A stretch of 64,000 nt of DNA from RHLJ01 sp965247355 (GTDB lineage: Bacteria > Bacteroidota > Rhodothermia > Balneolales > Balneolaceae). The stretch is from the NCBI GenBank assembly GCA_965247355.1, contig OZ252011.1, positions 682,001 through 746,000 on the forward strand. Direction: 5' to 3'. Both the position numbers and the translations under genes were made by a program. The number at the start of each line of letters is the position of its first letter. Within the stretch, counting starts at the first letter, position 1. A model generated the notes under the pieces. That model was not told the DNA's origin, did no database searches, and saw only the letters and a list, made by a program, of their open reading frames with translations. Below, in pieces: positions 52,169 through 61,458 of this stretch.

Positions 52169-52579
52169 CTAGTCTTCTACACTCTCATTATCCTTGTATG
52201 CTCTGAGGTCGCCAACGGTGAAATCCGGGTTTTCCGAAGCGGGATACTGACTATCCTGAAATCTTAAAAACCATTCTGCAGTTTGCCCCGGAGCTAGCGA
52301 GAAGTTAAACCAGTCATTGGCGCCGCCCATTTTAACAGAACTACTCCCTGAGGTAAAAAAAGCACCTTCTACATACCAGACTGGCGTAACCGTCTCATTT
52401 CCCGTATTCGTTACTTTTCCTTCAGCCCGGAAGCTATCACCAAACACATAGGTTGTATCAACGGTTAATTGCATAGATTCGAGTACAATTACATCTTCGC
52501 CACCTGTTACCGGCTCTGATTCGCAATTCAGGAGGGTGAGCATAAGTGCGAAAGTGAATAGACTAGCTGATTTCTTCAT
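52169..52579 (-). CDS. Uncharacterised lipoprotein
   Basis: 136 residues from ATG 52579; a further ATG is at 52600. The signal MKKSASLFTFALMLTLLNC has a lipobox Cys. The mature part looks like an Ig-like sandwich (YVFGDSFRAEGKVTNTGNET; WFNFSLAPGQTAEWFLRF), as seen in FxxLAPG-type extracellular domains. It is convergent with the M15 gene, 6 nt apart. Confidence 0.7.
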   Translation of the reverse strand: MKKSASLFTFALMLTLLNCESEPVTGGEDVIVLESMQLTVDTTYVFGDSFRAEGKVTNTGNETVTPVWYVEGAFFTSGSSSVKMGGANDWFNFSLAPGQTAEWFLRFQDSQYPASENPDFTVGDLRAYKDNESVED

Positions 52580-52640
52580 GACCTTACTGTTTAATTTCAA
52601 TGACCACGTAAAAGGTAAACCTATTGATAAAACAAAAAAA

Positions 52641-54056
52641 CTAATTTTCTGATTTTATCAATTTCTCTTCAAATTCTACGAATCGTCTTGGCAGGCTAAA
52701 AGGTCGTTCTTTCGAAATGGACTCCCATTTAGGTGCGGGCTTTTCGGTTGTTTTAGCAGGACGTAATTCCGGGGTCCATTTGAAGCCGTCAAGTCTTCTT
52801 TCAATTAGTCCTTCGTATTCCGGGAGGAAGAAACCACGATTCTGACCCATTTTTGCCTGAGTTAAATCTCCGTTCTCGAAGTATAAAATGGTTTTTGGGG
52901 ATGTGCTTTCCATAGCGCCATCAGGTTCACCTGCATCATTTTTTGTGTGATATAGGATTTCACTGTTTGGATACATCAGGATTTCTGATACGGAGCCGCT
53001 GTCGAAGTATGCGAATAAGGAATCTCCTTTAAGCTGATTCAGTCTGCCTGTCGATGAATCTTCCTGAACAGCAAAAGCTCCGACGAAAGATCGTAATTCC
53101 TGTACTTCACTACTATCCATTTGTACAGAAATAAAAGGTCCGGATAACTGTATGTTTTTATGCCATGCAAAGGGGGTACCATCTAACTCAAAGAGTTCGG
53201 TGTCAGTATCATAAAAAAGGGAATCAGATAGAGAGGAAAAATTAACTGACCAGACTGATACATCTCCGAATCCGCTTATAGTCGAAACCGAATCATTTTC
53301 AATCATGAGGAGCTCTTCGGCATAAATGTGAGTCGTATCTGAAGAAGTTGAGTCTTTATCAATATTTCGGAGATAGCCATTTCCATTAACATATCTGCGA
53401 CCGAGTGAGTCTGCCTCCAGATAATCGCCGGTCAACAAACCATTATTGGTACTATCAACCACAAACACATTACTATATAACTGAAGATATTCACGCTCTC
53501 TGTTTATGAACAGACTATCACCCTCAGCATATTGGGCGGAGTCTGAAATCTGAACCTGATTCCTGAAAATGGCGCTGTCCTGGTTTTGAAAATAAGTTCC
53601 GGTCATTGCATTCAGAATCCCCTGATCATCTTCTAATCGAATTCCATTTACAAAATAGGCGACTTTAGTGGCGAAATTATAATCAACTTCATTTCCAAAA
53701 AGGGTAGTGCTGTCTTGTTTGATGATAACTCGTCCACGCAGTTTACTTAAATCCTGATTGGTGTAATAATAGAGGGTGTCAGTCCAGATATTCTCGGTAG
53801 AAGTATCAATCTGGATGTTGCCAAAGGCTCTGAGCTCATTTTTATTCAGGAACTGCCAGGCACTGTCGCAGACCATAGTCACATCTCCCAAACTCATTGT
53901 GGCGTTGTATATCTTTCTGATACTTTCTCCATCAACGGTAGTCATTTGAGCAGAGTCAAATCTTTGGAGTGTAACTATATTTTGAGCAGACACATCTATT
54001 GAAAGAATGCCTATAAGTATAATTAACCAACTGCTATGTTTGATGTTTTTATTCAA
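52641..54056 (-). CDS. OstA-like (LptA/OstA_2) envelope protein
   Basis: 471 residues with a signal peptide (about 1-24, ending VSAQ). The long beta-strand ladder alternates acidic and hydrophobic residues: ADSLGRRYVNGNGYLRN; AEGDSLFINREREYLQLYSN. This is the OstA_2 architecture of Bacteroidota that stands in for LptA/part of LptD in lipopolysaccharide export. It overlaps lptC by 4 nt (ATGA-type), so the two act together in the periplasm. Confidence 0.83.
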   Translation of the reverse strand: MNKNIKHSSWLIILIGILSIDVSAQNIVTLQRFDSAQMTTVDGESIRKIYNATMSLGDVTMVCDSAWQFLNKNELRAFGNIQIDTSTENIWTDTLYYYTNQDLSKLRGRVIIKQDSTTLFGNEVDYNFATKVAYFVNGIRLEDDQGILNAMTGTYFQNQDSAIFRNQVQISDSAQYAEGDSLFINREREYLQLYSNVFVVDSTNNGLLTGDYLEADSLGRRYVNGNGYLRNIDKDSTSSDTTHIYAEELLMIENDSVSTISGFGDVSVWSVNFSSLSDSLFYDTDTELFELDGTPFAWHKNIQLSGPFISVQMDSSEVQELRSFVGAFAVQEDSSTGRLNQLKGDSLFAYFDSGSVSEILMYPNSEILYHTKNDAGEPDGAMESTSPKTILYFENGDLTQAKMGQNRGFFLPEYEGLIERRLDGFKWTPELRPAKTTEKPAPKWESISKERPFSLPRRFVEFEEKLIKSEN

Positions 54057-54622
54057 TCAATTACTACCTGACCACCGCCTTCGTTTAGGGTATAATTTGT
54101 AAGATCAGTATTTCCGAAAAAACCGTTAGCTGCAATGCTATCAGGAGGGGATATGAATATGACGAATTCCGAGGTACTTACTTTGTCTATTTTACGCTCC
54201 CATTTAAGATATTCAGAACTTAGTTTACGCCCGTCTTCGGTAATCACCCTAACTTCTCCAAACATTTCGAATTGAGCTTCATCAGGTTTATACAAAGCAC
54301 TGTCGCATGTTACCGTACTTTCAAGTTCACCATTTTCTTTAAATATGTTGATGAATACAGGACCACTTATCCGGGTTTCATGCAAATCAGTTTGTTTAAT
54401 GGTAAATGCGTATGACCCTTTTAATTTGAGGATTCGAATTCCATCCTCAATGATATTCATATCTATATCCCAACTTTCAGTGGTACTTAAAATAGAATCA
54501 GCAAGCGCTTCTCTAATTTGCTGATTGTCATATTCTGAAAGGTTTGAGCAGGATAAGACAACAAGGGAAAAAATAAGTCCGATTAGAGAGCTAAATCGTA
54601 CCAAAATACCGGTCTCCTGCAT
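54053..54622 (-). CDS. lptC: LPS export periplasmic protein LptC
   Basis: About 189 residues. Start is uncertain: ATG 54622 overlaps the upp coding region by 32 nt, while a TTG at 54607 gives a shorter lipoprotein-like signal (VRFSSLIGLIFSLVVLSC). The LptC core SGPVFINIFKENGELESTVT, EAQFEMFGEVRVITEDGRKL and LKWERKIDKVSTSE is clear. LptC bridges the inner-membrane ABC exporter to the periplasmic LPS filament. The OstA-like gene follows directly. Confidence 0.85.
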   Translation of the reverse strand: MQETGILVRFSSLIGLIFSLVVLSCSNLSEYDNQQIREALADSILSTTESWDIDMNIIEDGIRILKLKGSYAFTIKQTDLHETRISGPVFINIFKENGELESTVTCDSALYKPDEAQFEMFGEVRVITEDGRKLSSEYLKWERKIDKVSTSEFVIFISPPDSIAANGFFGNTDLTNYTLNEGGGQVVID

Positions 54623-55217
54623 CACCAAGTCCGGGCACGATGTAGGCTTTCTCGTTCAGCTTTTCGTCGACTGCTGCGGTAATAATTGGAACATCGGGGT
54701 GGTCTTCCTGTAATCTTTCAATGCCTTCAGGAGCAGCGATTAAACACACAAACTTGATATTTTTAGCACCGTTTTCTTTCAGAAACTTGATGGCATGACT
54801 ACCGCTTCCTCCGGTAGCAAGCATAGGGTCAACTACGAGGTTGTAAGCATCTTTAATACCTTCGGGTAAGTTATCATAATAGTTAACCGGTTCGTGGGTT
54901 TCTTCGTCACGATAAACACCTACATGACCTACTTTAGCATCGGGCATAAAGTTGATGATTCCGTCCACCAGACTAAGTCCTGCCCGGAGTATTGGAATTA
55001 CGACAACTTCTGGTCCTGGAACATAGCCTTTTGTTTTCTGGATTGGAGTCTCGATTACAGTTTCATCTAAAGGAAGATCGGAAAGGGCATGGTAGGCTAG
55101 TATCACACCGATGTTCGACATTGCACGACGGAATACCGCCGTGCTTGTATTTTTATCTCTCAGGAAAGTGAGATATCGATCAACAATTGGATGTTTTATT
55201 TCGAGCACATTCTCCAT
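54591..55217 (-). CDS. upp: Uracil phosphoribosyltransferase
   Basis: 208 residues, standard length. PRPP-binding loop DPMLATGGSGSHAIKFL, uracil-site ITAAVDEKLNEKAYIVPGLGDAGDRYFGT and the dimer region VVVIPILRAGLSLVDGI are all present. It salvages uracil to UMP. Starts 1 nt past the AGCS symporter stop and overlaps lptC, so the four genes form one transcription unit. Confidence 0.96.
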   Translation of the reverse strand: MENVLEIKHPIVDRYLTFLRDKNTSTAVFRRAMSNIGVILAYHALSDLPLDETVIETPIQKTKGYVPGPEVVVIPILRAGLSLVDGIINFMPDAKVGHVGVYRDEETHEPVNYYDNLPEGIKDAYNLVVDPMLATGGSGSHAIKFLKENGAKNIKFVCLIAAPEGIERLQEDHPDVPIITAAVDEKLNEKAYIVPGLGDAGDRYFGTI

Positions 55218-55218
55218 A

Positions 55219-56856
55219 TCAATTCTCAGATTCGAGTTCCTTCATTTTAGCAAAATAGGTTTTACTGGCTGTAGCTACCACGCCGGAAAGAGCAAATAAT
55301 GCAATAATGTTAGGGAAGGTCATCAAACCAAGAGCAATATCTCCAATAGCCCAAACTGTTTCCAGAGCAATTACAGCCCCGATAAAGTGCATCACCAAAT
55401 AAACCATCTTATAATAAATGATCGATTTATCACCAGCCAGATATTGGATAGATCTATCTCCGTAGTAACTCCAGCTAATCGCTGTAGAAACACCAAATAA
55501 AATCACACAGATTGTAACGATATATTTTCCTCCGCCAAATAGAGGAGCCAGCCCTTTCTCGAATGCTATTGCCGTAAGCGGAGCTCCGTTTTCAACAATG
55601 CTCGAGTGAAGGGTTTCGAGTTGGGTTCCGTCGACATGAGTTATAAGTACACCACCATCAACTACCTCGATAGTTCCTTCAAAAGTTTCTGTTCTGGATT
55701 CATCAACATAGAAAATACCCATATCGTGATCATTTCTGACAATTGTACCATTGGAAGGGATACCTGCTTCAAACGTAAGTATGGAACCCGAATCAGTAAT
55801 AGTAATCTCAGTTTCAAGAGCATTTGTAGTGAAAGGGATATCATGCTTTTGCTCCCAAACGCCGGTACTCACAATTACAAGTCCGGTCATAGTACAAACA
55901 ACCAGGGTATCGATAAATGGCTCCAGCAATGCTACCACGCCTTCACGAACAGGCTCTTTCGTTTTTGCAGCACCGTGAGCAATAGGTGCAGAACCCTGAC
56001 CTGCTTCATTAGAGAATAAACCACGTTTAATCCCCCAGACAAGAGTAGTTAAGAAAAGTCCGGATCCAACCCCAAAAGCTCCTGCTTTAGGAGTAAAAGC
56101 ATATTCCAAAATGGTACCGAATGCAGGGATTACTTTTTCATAGTTAAGAAGTAGAATGATTAATGCACCTAAAACATAAATGATGGCCATAACCGGCATT
56201 AGGCTAGCAGTAACTTTACCAATTCGTTTGATTCCACCAATTATAACAAATCCAACTAAGGAAGCTGTTACTAAACCAGTAATCCATCCCGGAACAAGAA
56301 ATGTACTCTTAAGGGTATCAGCTACAGTATTTGCCTGAACAGCATTACCTGTTAGGAATGAACAAATTACTGCCATAGCAGCAAAAAACATGGCCAGCCA
56401 TTTCCAGTTTTCACCTAATCCTTTCTCAATGTAATACATGGGACCGCCGGAAACGGATCCGTCTTCATTTTGAACACGATATTTAACAGCCAGAGTACAT
56501 TCAGTATATTTTATAGCCATTCCAAAGAATGCAGTAACCCACATCCAGAATAATGCTCCGGGACCTCCATAGTGAATTGCAATCGCAACACCGGCAATAT
56601 TTCCAATTCCAACAGTTGCGGAAAGGGCAGTAGTTAGTGCCTGGAAATGATTTACATCACCAACTGCATCCGGATCGTCAAATTTACCCATTACGGAAAG
56701 AATACCGTGCTTAAATCTCCTAACCTGAACGAAACCTAACCGGAGTGTGATAAAAATCCCAAAACTTAGAAGGACAGCTACCATAAAAGGGAAATAGGTG
56801 GGGGTACTCCATACTAAATCATTCAGGGTACCGACAATATTCTCAAACGTTTCCAT
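55219..56856 (-). CDS. Sodium:alanine symporter (AGCS family) with inserted domain
   Basis: 545 residues, about 90 longer than usual AGCS proteins. Family helices and motifs are present: ATVGIGNIAGVAIAIHYGGP, GGPMYYIEKGLG and GIKRGLFSNEAGQGSAPIAH. Between the helix ending VSTGVW (335) and the usual GAPLTAIAF (424) sits an 85-90 residue hydrophilic, Thr/Asp/Glu-rich stretch with beta character (SGSILTFEAGI; TFEGTIEVVDGGVLITHVDG). It replaces a short loop. The transporter brings in alanine or glycine with Na+. Upp follows 1 nt later. Confidence 0.9.
   Translation of the reverse strand: METFENIVGTLNDLVWSTPTYFPFMVAVLLSFGIFITLRLGFVQVRRFKHGILSVMGKFDDPDAVGDVNHFQALTTALSATVGIGNIAGVAIAIHYGGPGALFWMWVTAFFGMAIKYTECTLAVKYRVQNEDGSVSGGPMYYIEKGLGENWKWLAMFFAAMAVICSFLTGNAVQANTVADTLKSTFLVPGWITGLVTASLVGFVIIGGIKRIGKVTASLMPVMAIIYVLGALIILLLNYEKVIPAFGTILEYAFTPKAGAFGVGSGLFLTTLVWGIKRGLFSNEAGQGSAPIAHGAAKTKEPVREGVVALLEPFIDTLVVCTMTGLVIVSTGVWEQKHDIPFTTNALETEITITDSGSILTFEAGIPSNGTIVRNDHDMGIFYVDESRTETFEGTIEVVDGGVLITHVDGTQLETLHSSIVENGAPLTAIAFEKGLAPLFGGGKYIVTICVILFGVSTAISWSYYGDRSIQYLAGDKSIIYYKMVYLVMHFIGAVIALETVWAIGDIALGLMTFPNIIALFALSGVVATASKTYFAKMKELESEN
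55588..55851 (-). other. Inserted soluble domain inside the AGCS symporter
   Basis: Encodes residues about 336-423, a hydrophilic beta-rich insertion in a loop between membrane helices. It has no stop codon or frameshift, and both flanks continue the family pattern exactly, so it is part of the protein. Confidence 0.65.
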
Positions 56857-57035
56857 GCACTAGATTTTTAATTTTGAATTTGAAGAGCGCAAAGTAAAAA
56901 ACATTTAGCAAACATTATGCGTGGATTACATTTAGAATGAGTTTTTCTGAGAATATTGAAAATGAACGATTTGGTTTTTTTATTATGTTGCGAAGGGGAA
57001 TACAGATAACAAGGCGTTAATAAATATTTAAAAAT

Positions 57036-57323
57036 ATGACTAAAGCAGATATAGTAGATGTAATATCATCATCAGTAGGGCTGACTAAGGTGGAAACAGA
57101 GGCCGTTGTTAATGGTTTTATGGAAACCGTAATTGACGCAATGAAACGTGGTGAAACCATCGAACTGAGAGGATTTGGAAGTTTTAAAGTAGTAAAAAGG
57201 GCACAACGGGTAGCGAGAAACCCAAAAACAAATGTAGAAGTTATTGTCCCTGAGCAATATGCACCAATACTTAAGATGTCCAAAGATTTTAAAGAGGCGG
57301 TGAATGAAGCAATGTCAGTGTAA
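57036..57323 (+). CDS. HU/IHF family DNA-binding protein
   Basis: 95 residues, typical for HU. MTKADIVDVISSSVGLTKVE forms the helical dimer part; ETIELRGFGSFKVVKRAQRVARNPKTN is the beta arm with the conserved GFGSF and the RNPKT proline tip. It bends and compacts DNA in the nucleoid. A minus-strand frame overlaps it but is only a shadow. The upstream 179 nt probably contains its promoter. Confidence 0.94.
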   Translation: MTKADIVDVISSSVGLTKVETEAVVNGFMETVIDAMKRGETIELRGFGSFKVVKRAQRVARNPKTNVEVIVPEQYAPILKMSKDFKEAVNEAMSV

Positions 57324-57411
57324 ATTACATTTAGAAAACCCTCGAAAAGTTCTTATTTTTATCAACTGTTCGAACAAAAACAAAATAATCTAAGATCTTA
57401 GGTGATTATTT

Positions 57412-57504
57412 ATGCCAAGTGGTAAAAAAAGAAAACGCGCAAAAATAGCTAAGCATAAGCGCAAGAAGCGTCTGAGAAAAAACAGACACAAGAAGAAAAA
57501 GTAA
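57412..57504 (+). CDS. 30-residue AURKAIP1/COX24-domain small basic protein
   Basis: MPSGKKRKRAKIAKHKRKKR followed by LRKNRHKKKK: 30 residues, almost entirely Lys and Arg, ending in TAA at 57502-57504. It matches the very short AURKAIP1/COX24-type proteins found next to HU-like genes in Bacteroidota; relatives include the mitochondrial ribosomal protein mS38. Ribosome association is inferred from the family. Easily missed because of its length. Confidence 0.85.
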   Translation: MPSGKKRKRAKIAKHKRKKRLRKNRHKKKK

Positions 57505-57510
57505 TTTTCA

Positions 57511-57534
57511 GGCTCCGAATTTCGGAGCCTTTTT
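57511..57534 (+). terminator. Rho-independent terminator
   Basis: A 7-bp stem (ggctccg / cggagcc), 5-nt loop and TTTTT tail on the plus strand, beginning 6 nt after the stop of the 30-residue protein gene. Confidence 0.9.
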
Positions 57535-57537
57535 GTT

Positions 57538-57870
57538 TTAAGCAGCAACAGTTTCTTTCAAAACATCATCGCACATATGAATAACACGACTGGCTCTTAA
57601 CAGTAATTCCTGCATTCGCTTGCTAACTAAACTGTTTATTTCATTAACGGTAGTCGGTGCAGAAAGCTCGTATTGAAAATAAGATATCAAGTTAATGGCA
57701 GATAGGTATTTACCGTGTTCATCTCCTTCTATTTCAATGTGCCAGCGAGTAATGATATTTTCATCCTTTAGCAACGTATTGATTTGTCTACTGATAGATT
57801 CCATCCATTTACTGGGCTTGTTCAATACGATAATTTCCTTCTTTATCAGGGAACTCGGGTTGACAAACAT
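57538..57870 (-). CDS. Uncharacterised small protein, partner 2
   Basis: 110 residues from the ATG at 57870, 5 nt past the stop of the upstream gene; a TTG at 57879 is also possible. Mostly helical with a Trp (WHIEIEGDEHGKYLSAINLI). It contains one Cys and three His. No domain recognised. It forms a tight pair with the gene at 57876-58193. Confidence 0.65.
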   Translation of the reverse strand: MFVNPSSLIKKEIIVLNKPSKWMESISRQINTLLKDENIITRWHIEIEGDEHGKYLSAINLISYFQYELSAPTTVNEINSLVSKRMQELLLRASRVIHMCDDVLKETVAA

Positions 57871-57875
57871 CAATA

Positions 57876-58193
57876 TCAAAAAGCCAGGCCAATTTCGATA
57901 TCAATAGTAGGCTGGACAGGGGTTTTGGAAAGGCGCTCAATTTTTAGAAATGGATGCTCTTCCATTCCTGTTAATTGTCTTGCAACAGTTGTTTCCCGGA
58001 AACTATCCCAATCGAAATTGATAGAAAGGGATTTCATGAAGTCAGAAGTTTTCTCTAAATCGATAATAAGTTCCAAGCCAATGGCATTAATCTTATTATC
58101 TTCCCAGGTTTTAAACTTACGGCTACTTATTCCCCGTTTATCCAGTTGAGTATCAACGGTGTTTACAATAGACTTAAAAATCGGATAGTGCAT
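57876..58193 (-). CDS. Uncharacterised small protein, partner 1
   Basis: 105 residues: an N-terminal helix with KSIVNTVDTQLDKRGISSRK, then NKINAIGLELIIDLEKTSDF and a C-terminal beta segment (IDIEIGLAF). No Cys, no membrane helix. It precedes partner 2 in an operon and is divergent from rqcH, 37 nt away. Function unknown. Neither protein resembles a toxin-antitoxin pair I can name. Confidence 0.65.
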   Translation of the reverse strand: MHYPIFKSIVNTVDTQLDKRGISSRKFKTWEDNKINAIGLELIIDLEKTSDFMKSLSINFDWDSFRETTVARQLTGMEEHPFLKIERLSKTPVQPTIDIEIGLAF

Positions 58194-58230
58194 AGTTAGT
58201 ATTTATAACTTTCACACTCTAACAAAAGCA

Positions 58231-59808
58231 ATGAATTATTACGAGCTAATATATTTAAAGAGCGAGTTCAAAAACAAATTGTTGAATGGCGTGATAGAGC
58301 AAGCAATCACTCCTTATAAGAATTTGTTGGAACTTTATATAGAAGGTGAGAGAGAAAGTTTCAGATTAATTTTCAGTTCTTCGCCGGGTAACATGGCATT
58401 ATTTCTGGATACCTATCGTCCTGGTAAAAAATCAAATAAACTATTGTTTTTCGAAGATATTTATGGGCTGAAAATTGTTGATGTTTTATTAGCTGATAAA
58501 GACCGACTCTTTTCTTTTGTTTTCGAAAATGGAGACAAATTGCTCTTTAAACTATTCAGCAACAAGGCAAATGCACTACTTGTGCAAAATGGTTTGGTAA
58601 CTGAAACATTTAAGGACTTTGATGAAACCGGTAACCCAGAACCTGCTCCCAAAAAGCAAGAACTCTTTAAGAATATTCCTGAAGAGGGAAAAGCAAAGAG
58701 TTTGATGCTGGCTGCAAATCCTATTCTTCCCAGAGCGGAACTAGAGGATTTAATAAAGCTAAATGATCTGGATAAGAAGCCTTCGAAAGAAGTCGTTCAA
58801 TTTACCAGAAATATAACCTATCAAATATCCAATGAACCGGTGTTCAGGAAATTGGATTCCGGTTTAGTAACATTAATTAATGAAGAACTACTTCCAAGAG
58901 ATACCCTGGAGAAATTTAGATCAGTAAATGATTTGATTGCTTACCGGTTCAAGAATTATGCGCATCATCAACGGCTCAGTCAACAGAAAGGAATGTATGC
59001 GAAAGCTATAAAGCGGGATATTAAGCGATTGAATTCATCTTTAAGAAATCTTTCTAAAGCAGATAAAGGGATTGAAAAAGCTGAAACGTACGAGAAATAT
59101 GGTCATCTGCTGATGGCTAATGCACATCTCAAACAACCAGAAACAAAAACCTTGACGGTCTCTGATTTATATGATGAAGGAAAAGAAATTGACATTAAAG
59201 TAGATCCGGAGCTATCGGTAGTCCAAAATGCTGAATATTATTATGATCGTTCATCCAGCGCATTGAGGTCTTATGAAGAAGCAGAAAAACGAACCCCAAA
59301 GTTGAAAGAACGGCAAAATCGTCTGGAAAAAATGAATGGGGAACTCCTTGAGATTTCACATTTACGAGACTTGGATGACTGGAAGAAAAAATATCAGAAA
59401 GAATTCGATAATCTGGGCTTCGGGAAATCAAAGAAACAAGAAAGCATATTACCGTTTCATACACTGGAGTTAAAAGGGTATCAAATCTGGATTGGTAAGA
59501 ACGCAAAAAGCAACGATAAACTCGTGCAAATGTCGCACAAAGAAGATATTTGGATGCATGCCCGTGGAGTGCCGGGTTCCCATTTGGTAGTTCGGATGGA
59601 GAATAATAAGGAAATGCCATCCAAAGAAATTATTGTAAAGGCTGCTTCTTATGCCGCTTACAATTCGAAAGCTAAAGGAGCTAAGTTAGTTCCTGTGATT
59701 TTCACTAAAAGAAAGTATGTTCGGAAACCTAAAGGTGCAGCTCCCGGGGCTGTGCTGGTTCAAAAAGAAGAAGTGGAGTTGGTTAAACCTGAAAAGCCTG
59801 AAATATGA
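58231..59808 (+). CDS. rqcH: RqcH/NFACT family ribosome quality-control protein
   Basis: 525 residues. The NFACT-N domain (about 1-130) contains the Asp91-Arg92 pair needed for tRNA-directed Ala tailing in RqcH. A helix-hairpin and coiled-coil middle follows (about 220-395), then the NFACT-R domain with EDIWMHARGVPGSHLVVRM and the C-terminal KRKYVRKPKGAAPGAVLVQKEE. It recognises 50S subunits with stalled peptidyl-tRNA and adds C-terminal alanine degrons. It overlaps aroK by 4 nt. Confidence 0.9.
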   Translation: MNYYELIYLKSEFKNKLLNGVIEQAITPYKNLLELYIEGERESFRLIFSSSPGNMALFLDTYRPGKKSNKLLFFEDIYGLKIVDVLLADKDRLFSFVFENGDKLLFKLFSNKANALLVQNGLVTETFKDFDETGNPEPAPKKQELFKNIPEEGKAKSLMLAANPILPRAELEDLIKLNDLDKKPSKEVVQFTRNITYQISNEPVFRKLDSGLVTLINEELLPRDTLEKFRSVNDLIAYRFKNYAHHQRLSQQKGMYAKAIKRDIKRLNSSLRNLSKADKGIEKAETYEKYGHLLMANAHLKQPETKTLTVSDLYDEGKEIDIKVDPELSVVQNAEYYYDRSSSALRSYEEAEKRTPKLKERQNRLEKMNGELLEISHLRDLDDWKKKYQKEFDNLGFGKSKKQESILPFHTLELKGYQIWIGKNAKSNDKLVQMSHKEDIWMHARGVPGSHLVVRMENNKEMPSKEIIVKAASYAAYNSKAKGAKLVPVIFTKRKYVRKPKGAAPGAVLVQKEEVELVKPEKPEI

Positions 59809-60368
59809 ATGAGCATCGTTTAAAAAAGTTTGATGGAAGTATTTTTTTAACCGGTTTTATGGCTACCGGTAAAAGTGCTATTGGTCGGGAAATGGCAAAA
59901 AGGATGGAAAAACCCTTCGTGGACCTTGATGCAGTTATAAAAAGAGGCGAAGGGAAATCGATCAAAAGAATTTTCAAGGAAAATGGCGAACCCTATTTTC
60001 GTGAAATGGAATGGAAGTATTTGCTTGAGTTAACCAGAGAGTTTAAAGGAATTGTTGCGTTAGGTGGTGGTGCGCTTCATAATCAACGGGTGATAGATCA
60101 TTTAAAAGTGCATGGAATACTGGTATTTATAAAAACGCCAATGGAAGTAATTGTTGAGCGTGTGATGCGTAATACAAAACGTCCGATTGTACTTGATGAA
60201 GAGGGTAAAATAAAATCCCGCGAAACTCTGTTTACAGAGCTTAAAGCCTTATATTCATCCCGAATAGAATATTATGAGCAAGCTCAGGTTACATTAGAAA
60301 GCAATGGCTATGAGTCGAAAGAAGGACAGGCTCTGAAATTGATTGAAAAGTTAACAAGGTATGTCTGA
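59805..60368 (+). CDS. aroK: Shikimate kinase
   Basis: 187 residues with Walker A GFMATGKSAIG, shikimate-binding FVDLDAVIKRGEGKS, PYFREMEWKYL and GGGALHNQRVI, and the LID region near RNTKRPIV. It phosphorylates shikimate in the aromatic pathway. It overlaps rqcH by 4 nt and aroB by 8 nt, indicating one operon. Confidence 0.94.
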   Translation: MNEHRLKKFDGSIFLTGFMATGKSAIGREMAKRMEKPFVDLDAVIKRGEGKSIKRIFKENGEPYFREMEWKYLLELTREFKGIVALGGGALHNQRVIDHLKVHGILVFIKTPMEVIVERVMRNTKRPIVLDEEGKIKSRETLFTELKALYSSRIEYYEQAQVTLESNGYESKEGQALKLIEKLTRYV

Positions 60369-61455
60369 TTTAATACCCGTAAAGACAACATCTACAGATT
60401 CTTACAGTATTACCGTTGGTGAAAACCTGATGGAAGAAGTAGCTAAAACATTAGCCGCTGACTTCAACAGATCTAAACTGTTCATGATTATTGATGAAAA
60501 AGTGTATCGCCATCATAGCTCATATATAGAATCTGAGTTAGAAAAAAAATTCTCAAGAATCACCAAATATGTAGTTCCAAGCGGAGAGAATAATAAAAGC
60601 ATGGAGCAGTTTTCGAGCATTGTAGATTTTATTCTCAAGAATGGAGTGGAGCGATCTACACCGTTACTTGCTGTTGGAGGAGGAGTAGTTGGTGATCTGG
60701 CGGGTTTTGTAGCTGCATCGGTTTTGAGAGGTATTCCGCTTATTCACTTGCCAACAACACTTCTGGCTATGGTTGATAGCTCAATTGGTGGAAAAACCGG
60801 AGTTAATCATGAAGTTGGTAAAAACCTGATTGGCGCTTTTTATCAACCTAAAGCTGTATTTGCTGATGTTACTTTTTTGGAATCACTTCCTAAAGAGGAG
60901 TGGGTTAATGGAATGAGTGAGGTACTTAAGTATGCATTTATTGAAGCCCCGGATATTTTTAGCCAGCTAAAAGAACTTACGCAAGGCGGCGAGTTCGCAT
61001 TACCACAAAAATGGATTCCGGTGATAAAGCAAAGTGCAGCTATTAAAGTGGATATTGTAAACAAAGATGTTAAAGAATCAGGTGTCAGAGAGTTTCTGAA
61101 TTTTGGACACACCTTTGCACATGTAATCGAGCAAAAGGGAGAGTATTCTGATTATTCACATGGTGAGGCAGTTTATGCAGGGATGTTTGGTGCGATTGAA
61201 GCTTCAAATCGAACGGGAGCATCGATTAATACAGATGATTTAGAATATTTCAAACCATTATACAAACTGAATCTTGATAAGGTTGGAACTGACACCAAAG
61301 AACTAACTCAACTTATGTTGAGGGACAAGAAAGTGAAGGATCAAACGATCCGCCTCATTTTACTAGAGGAGATGGGTAAGCCTGTAGTAAAATCATTTGA
61401 AGAAACTAAATTGGTCGAAACGAGTTGGAATTATATTATCTCAGAATTTACCTAA
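60361..61455 (+). CDS. aroB: 3-Dehydroquinate synthase
   Basis: 364 residues. NAD-binding GGGVVGDLAGFVAASVLRGI and LPTTLLAMVDSSIGGKTGVN are diagnostic; zinc ligands lie in EVLKYA, FGHTFAHVIEQ and HGEAVYAG. It converts DAHP to 3-dehydroquinate, upstream of shikimate kinase in the same pathway and operon. The TamB-like gene starts 4 nt after its stop. Confidence 0.95.
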   Translation: MSDLIPVKTTSTDSYSITVGENLMEEVAKTLAADFNRSKLFMIIDEKVYRHHSSYIESELEKKFSRITKYVVPSGENNKSMEQFSSIVDFILKNGVERSTPLLAVGGGVVGDLAGFVAASVLRGIPLIHLPTTLLAMVDSSIGGKTGVNHEVGKNLIGAFYQPKAVFADVTFLESLPKEEWVNGMSEVLKYAFIEAPDIFSQLKELTQGGEFALPQKWIPVIKQSAAIKVDIVNKDVKESGVREFLNFGHTFAHVIEQKGEYSDYSHGEAVYAGMFGAIEASNRTGASINTDDLEYFKPLYKLNLDKVGTDTKELTQLMLRDKKVKDQTIRLILLEEMGKPVVKSFEETKLVETSWNYIISEFT

Positions 61456-61458
61456 CCC

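Noticed and set aside
55606..56019. 137-codon plus-strand frame inside the symporter gene
   Set aside because: Antisense shadow of a well-supported AGCS coding region; Cys/Ser-rich nonsense composition.
59195..59620. 141-codon minus-strand frame inside rqcH
   Set aside because: Antisense shadow across conserved NFACT domains with no protein character of its own.
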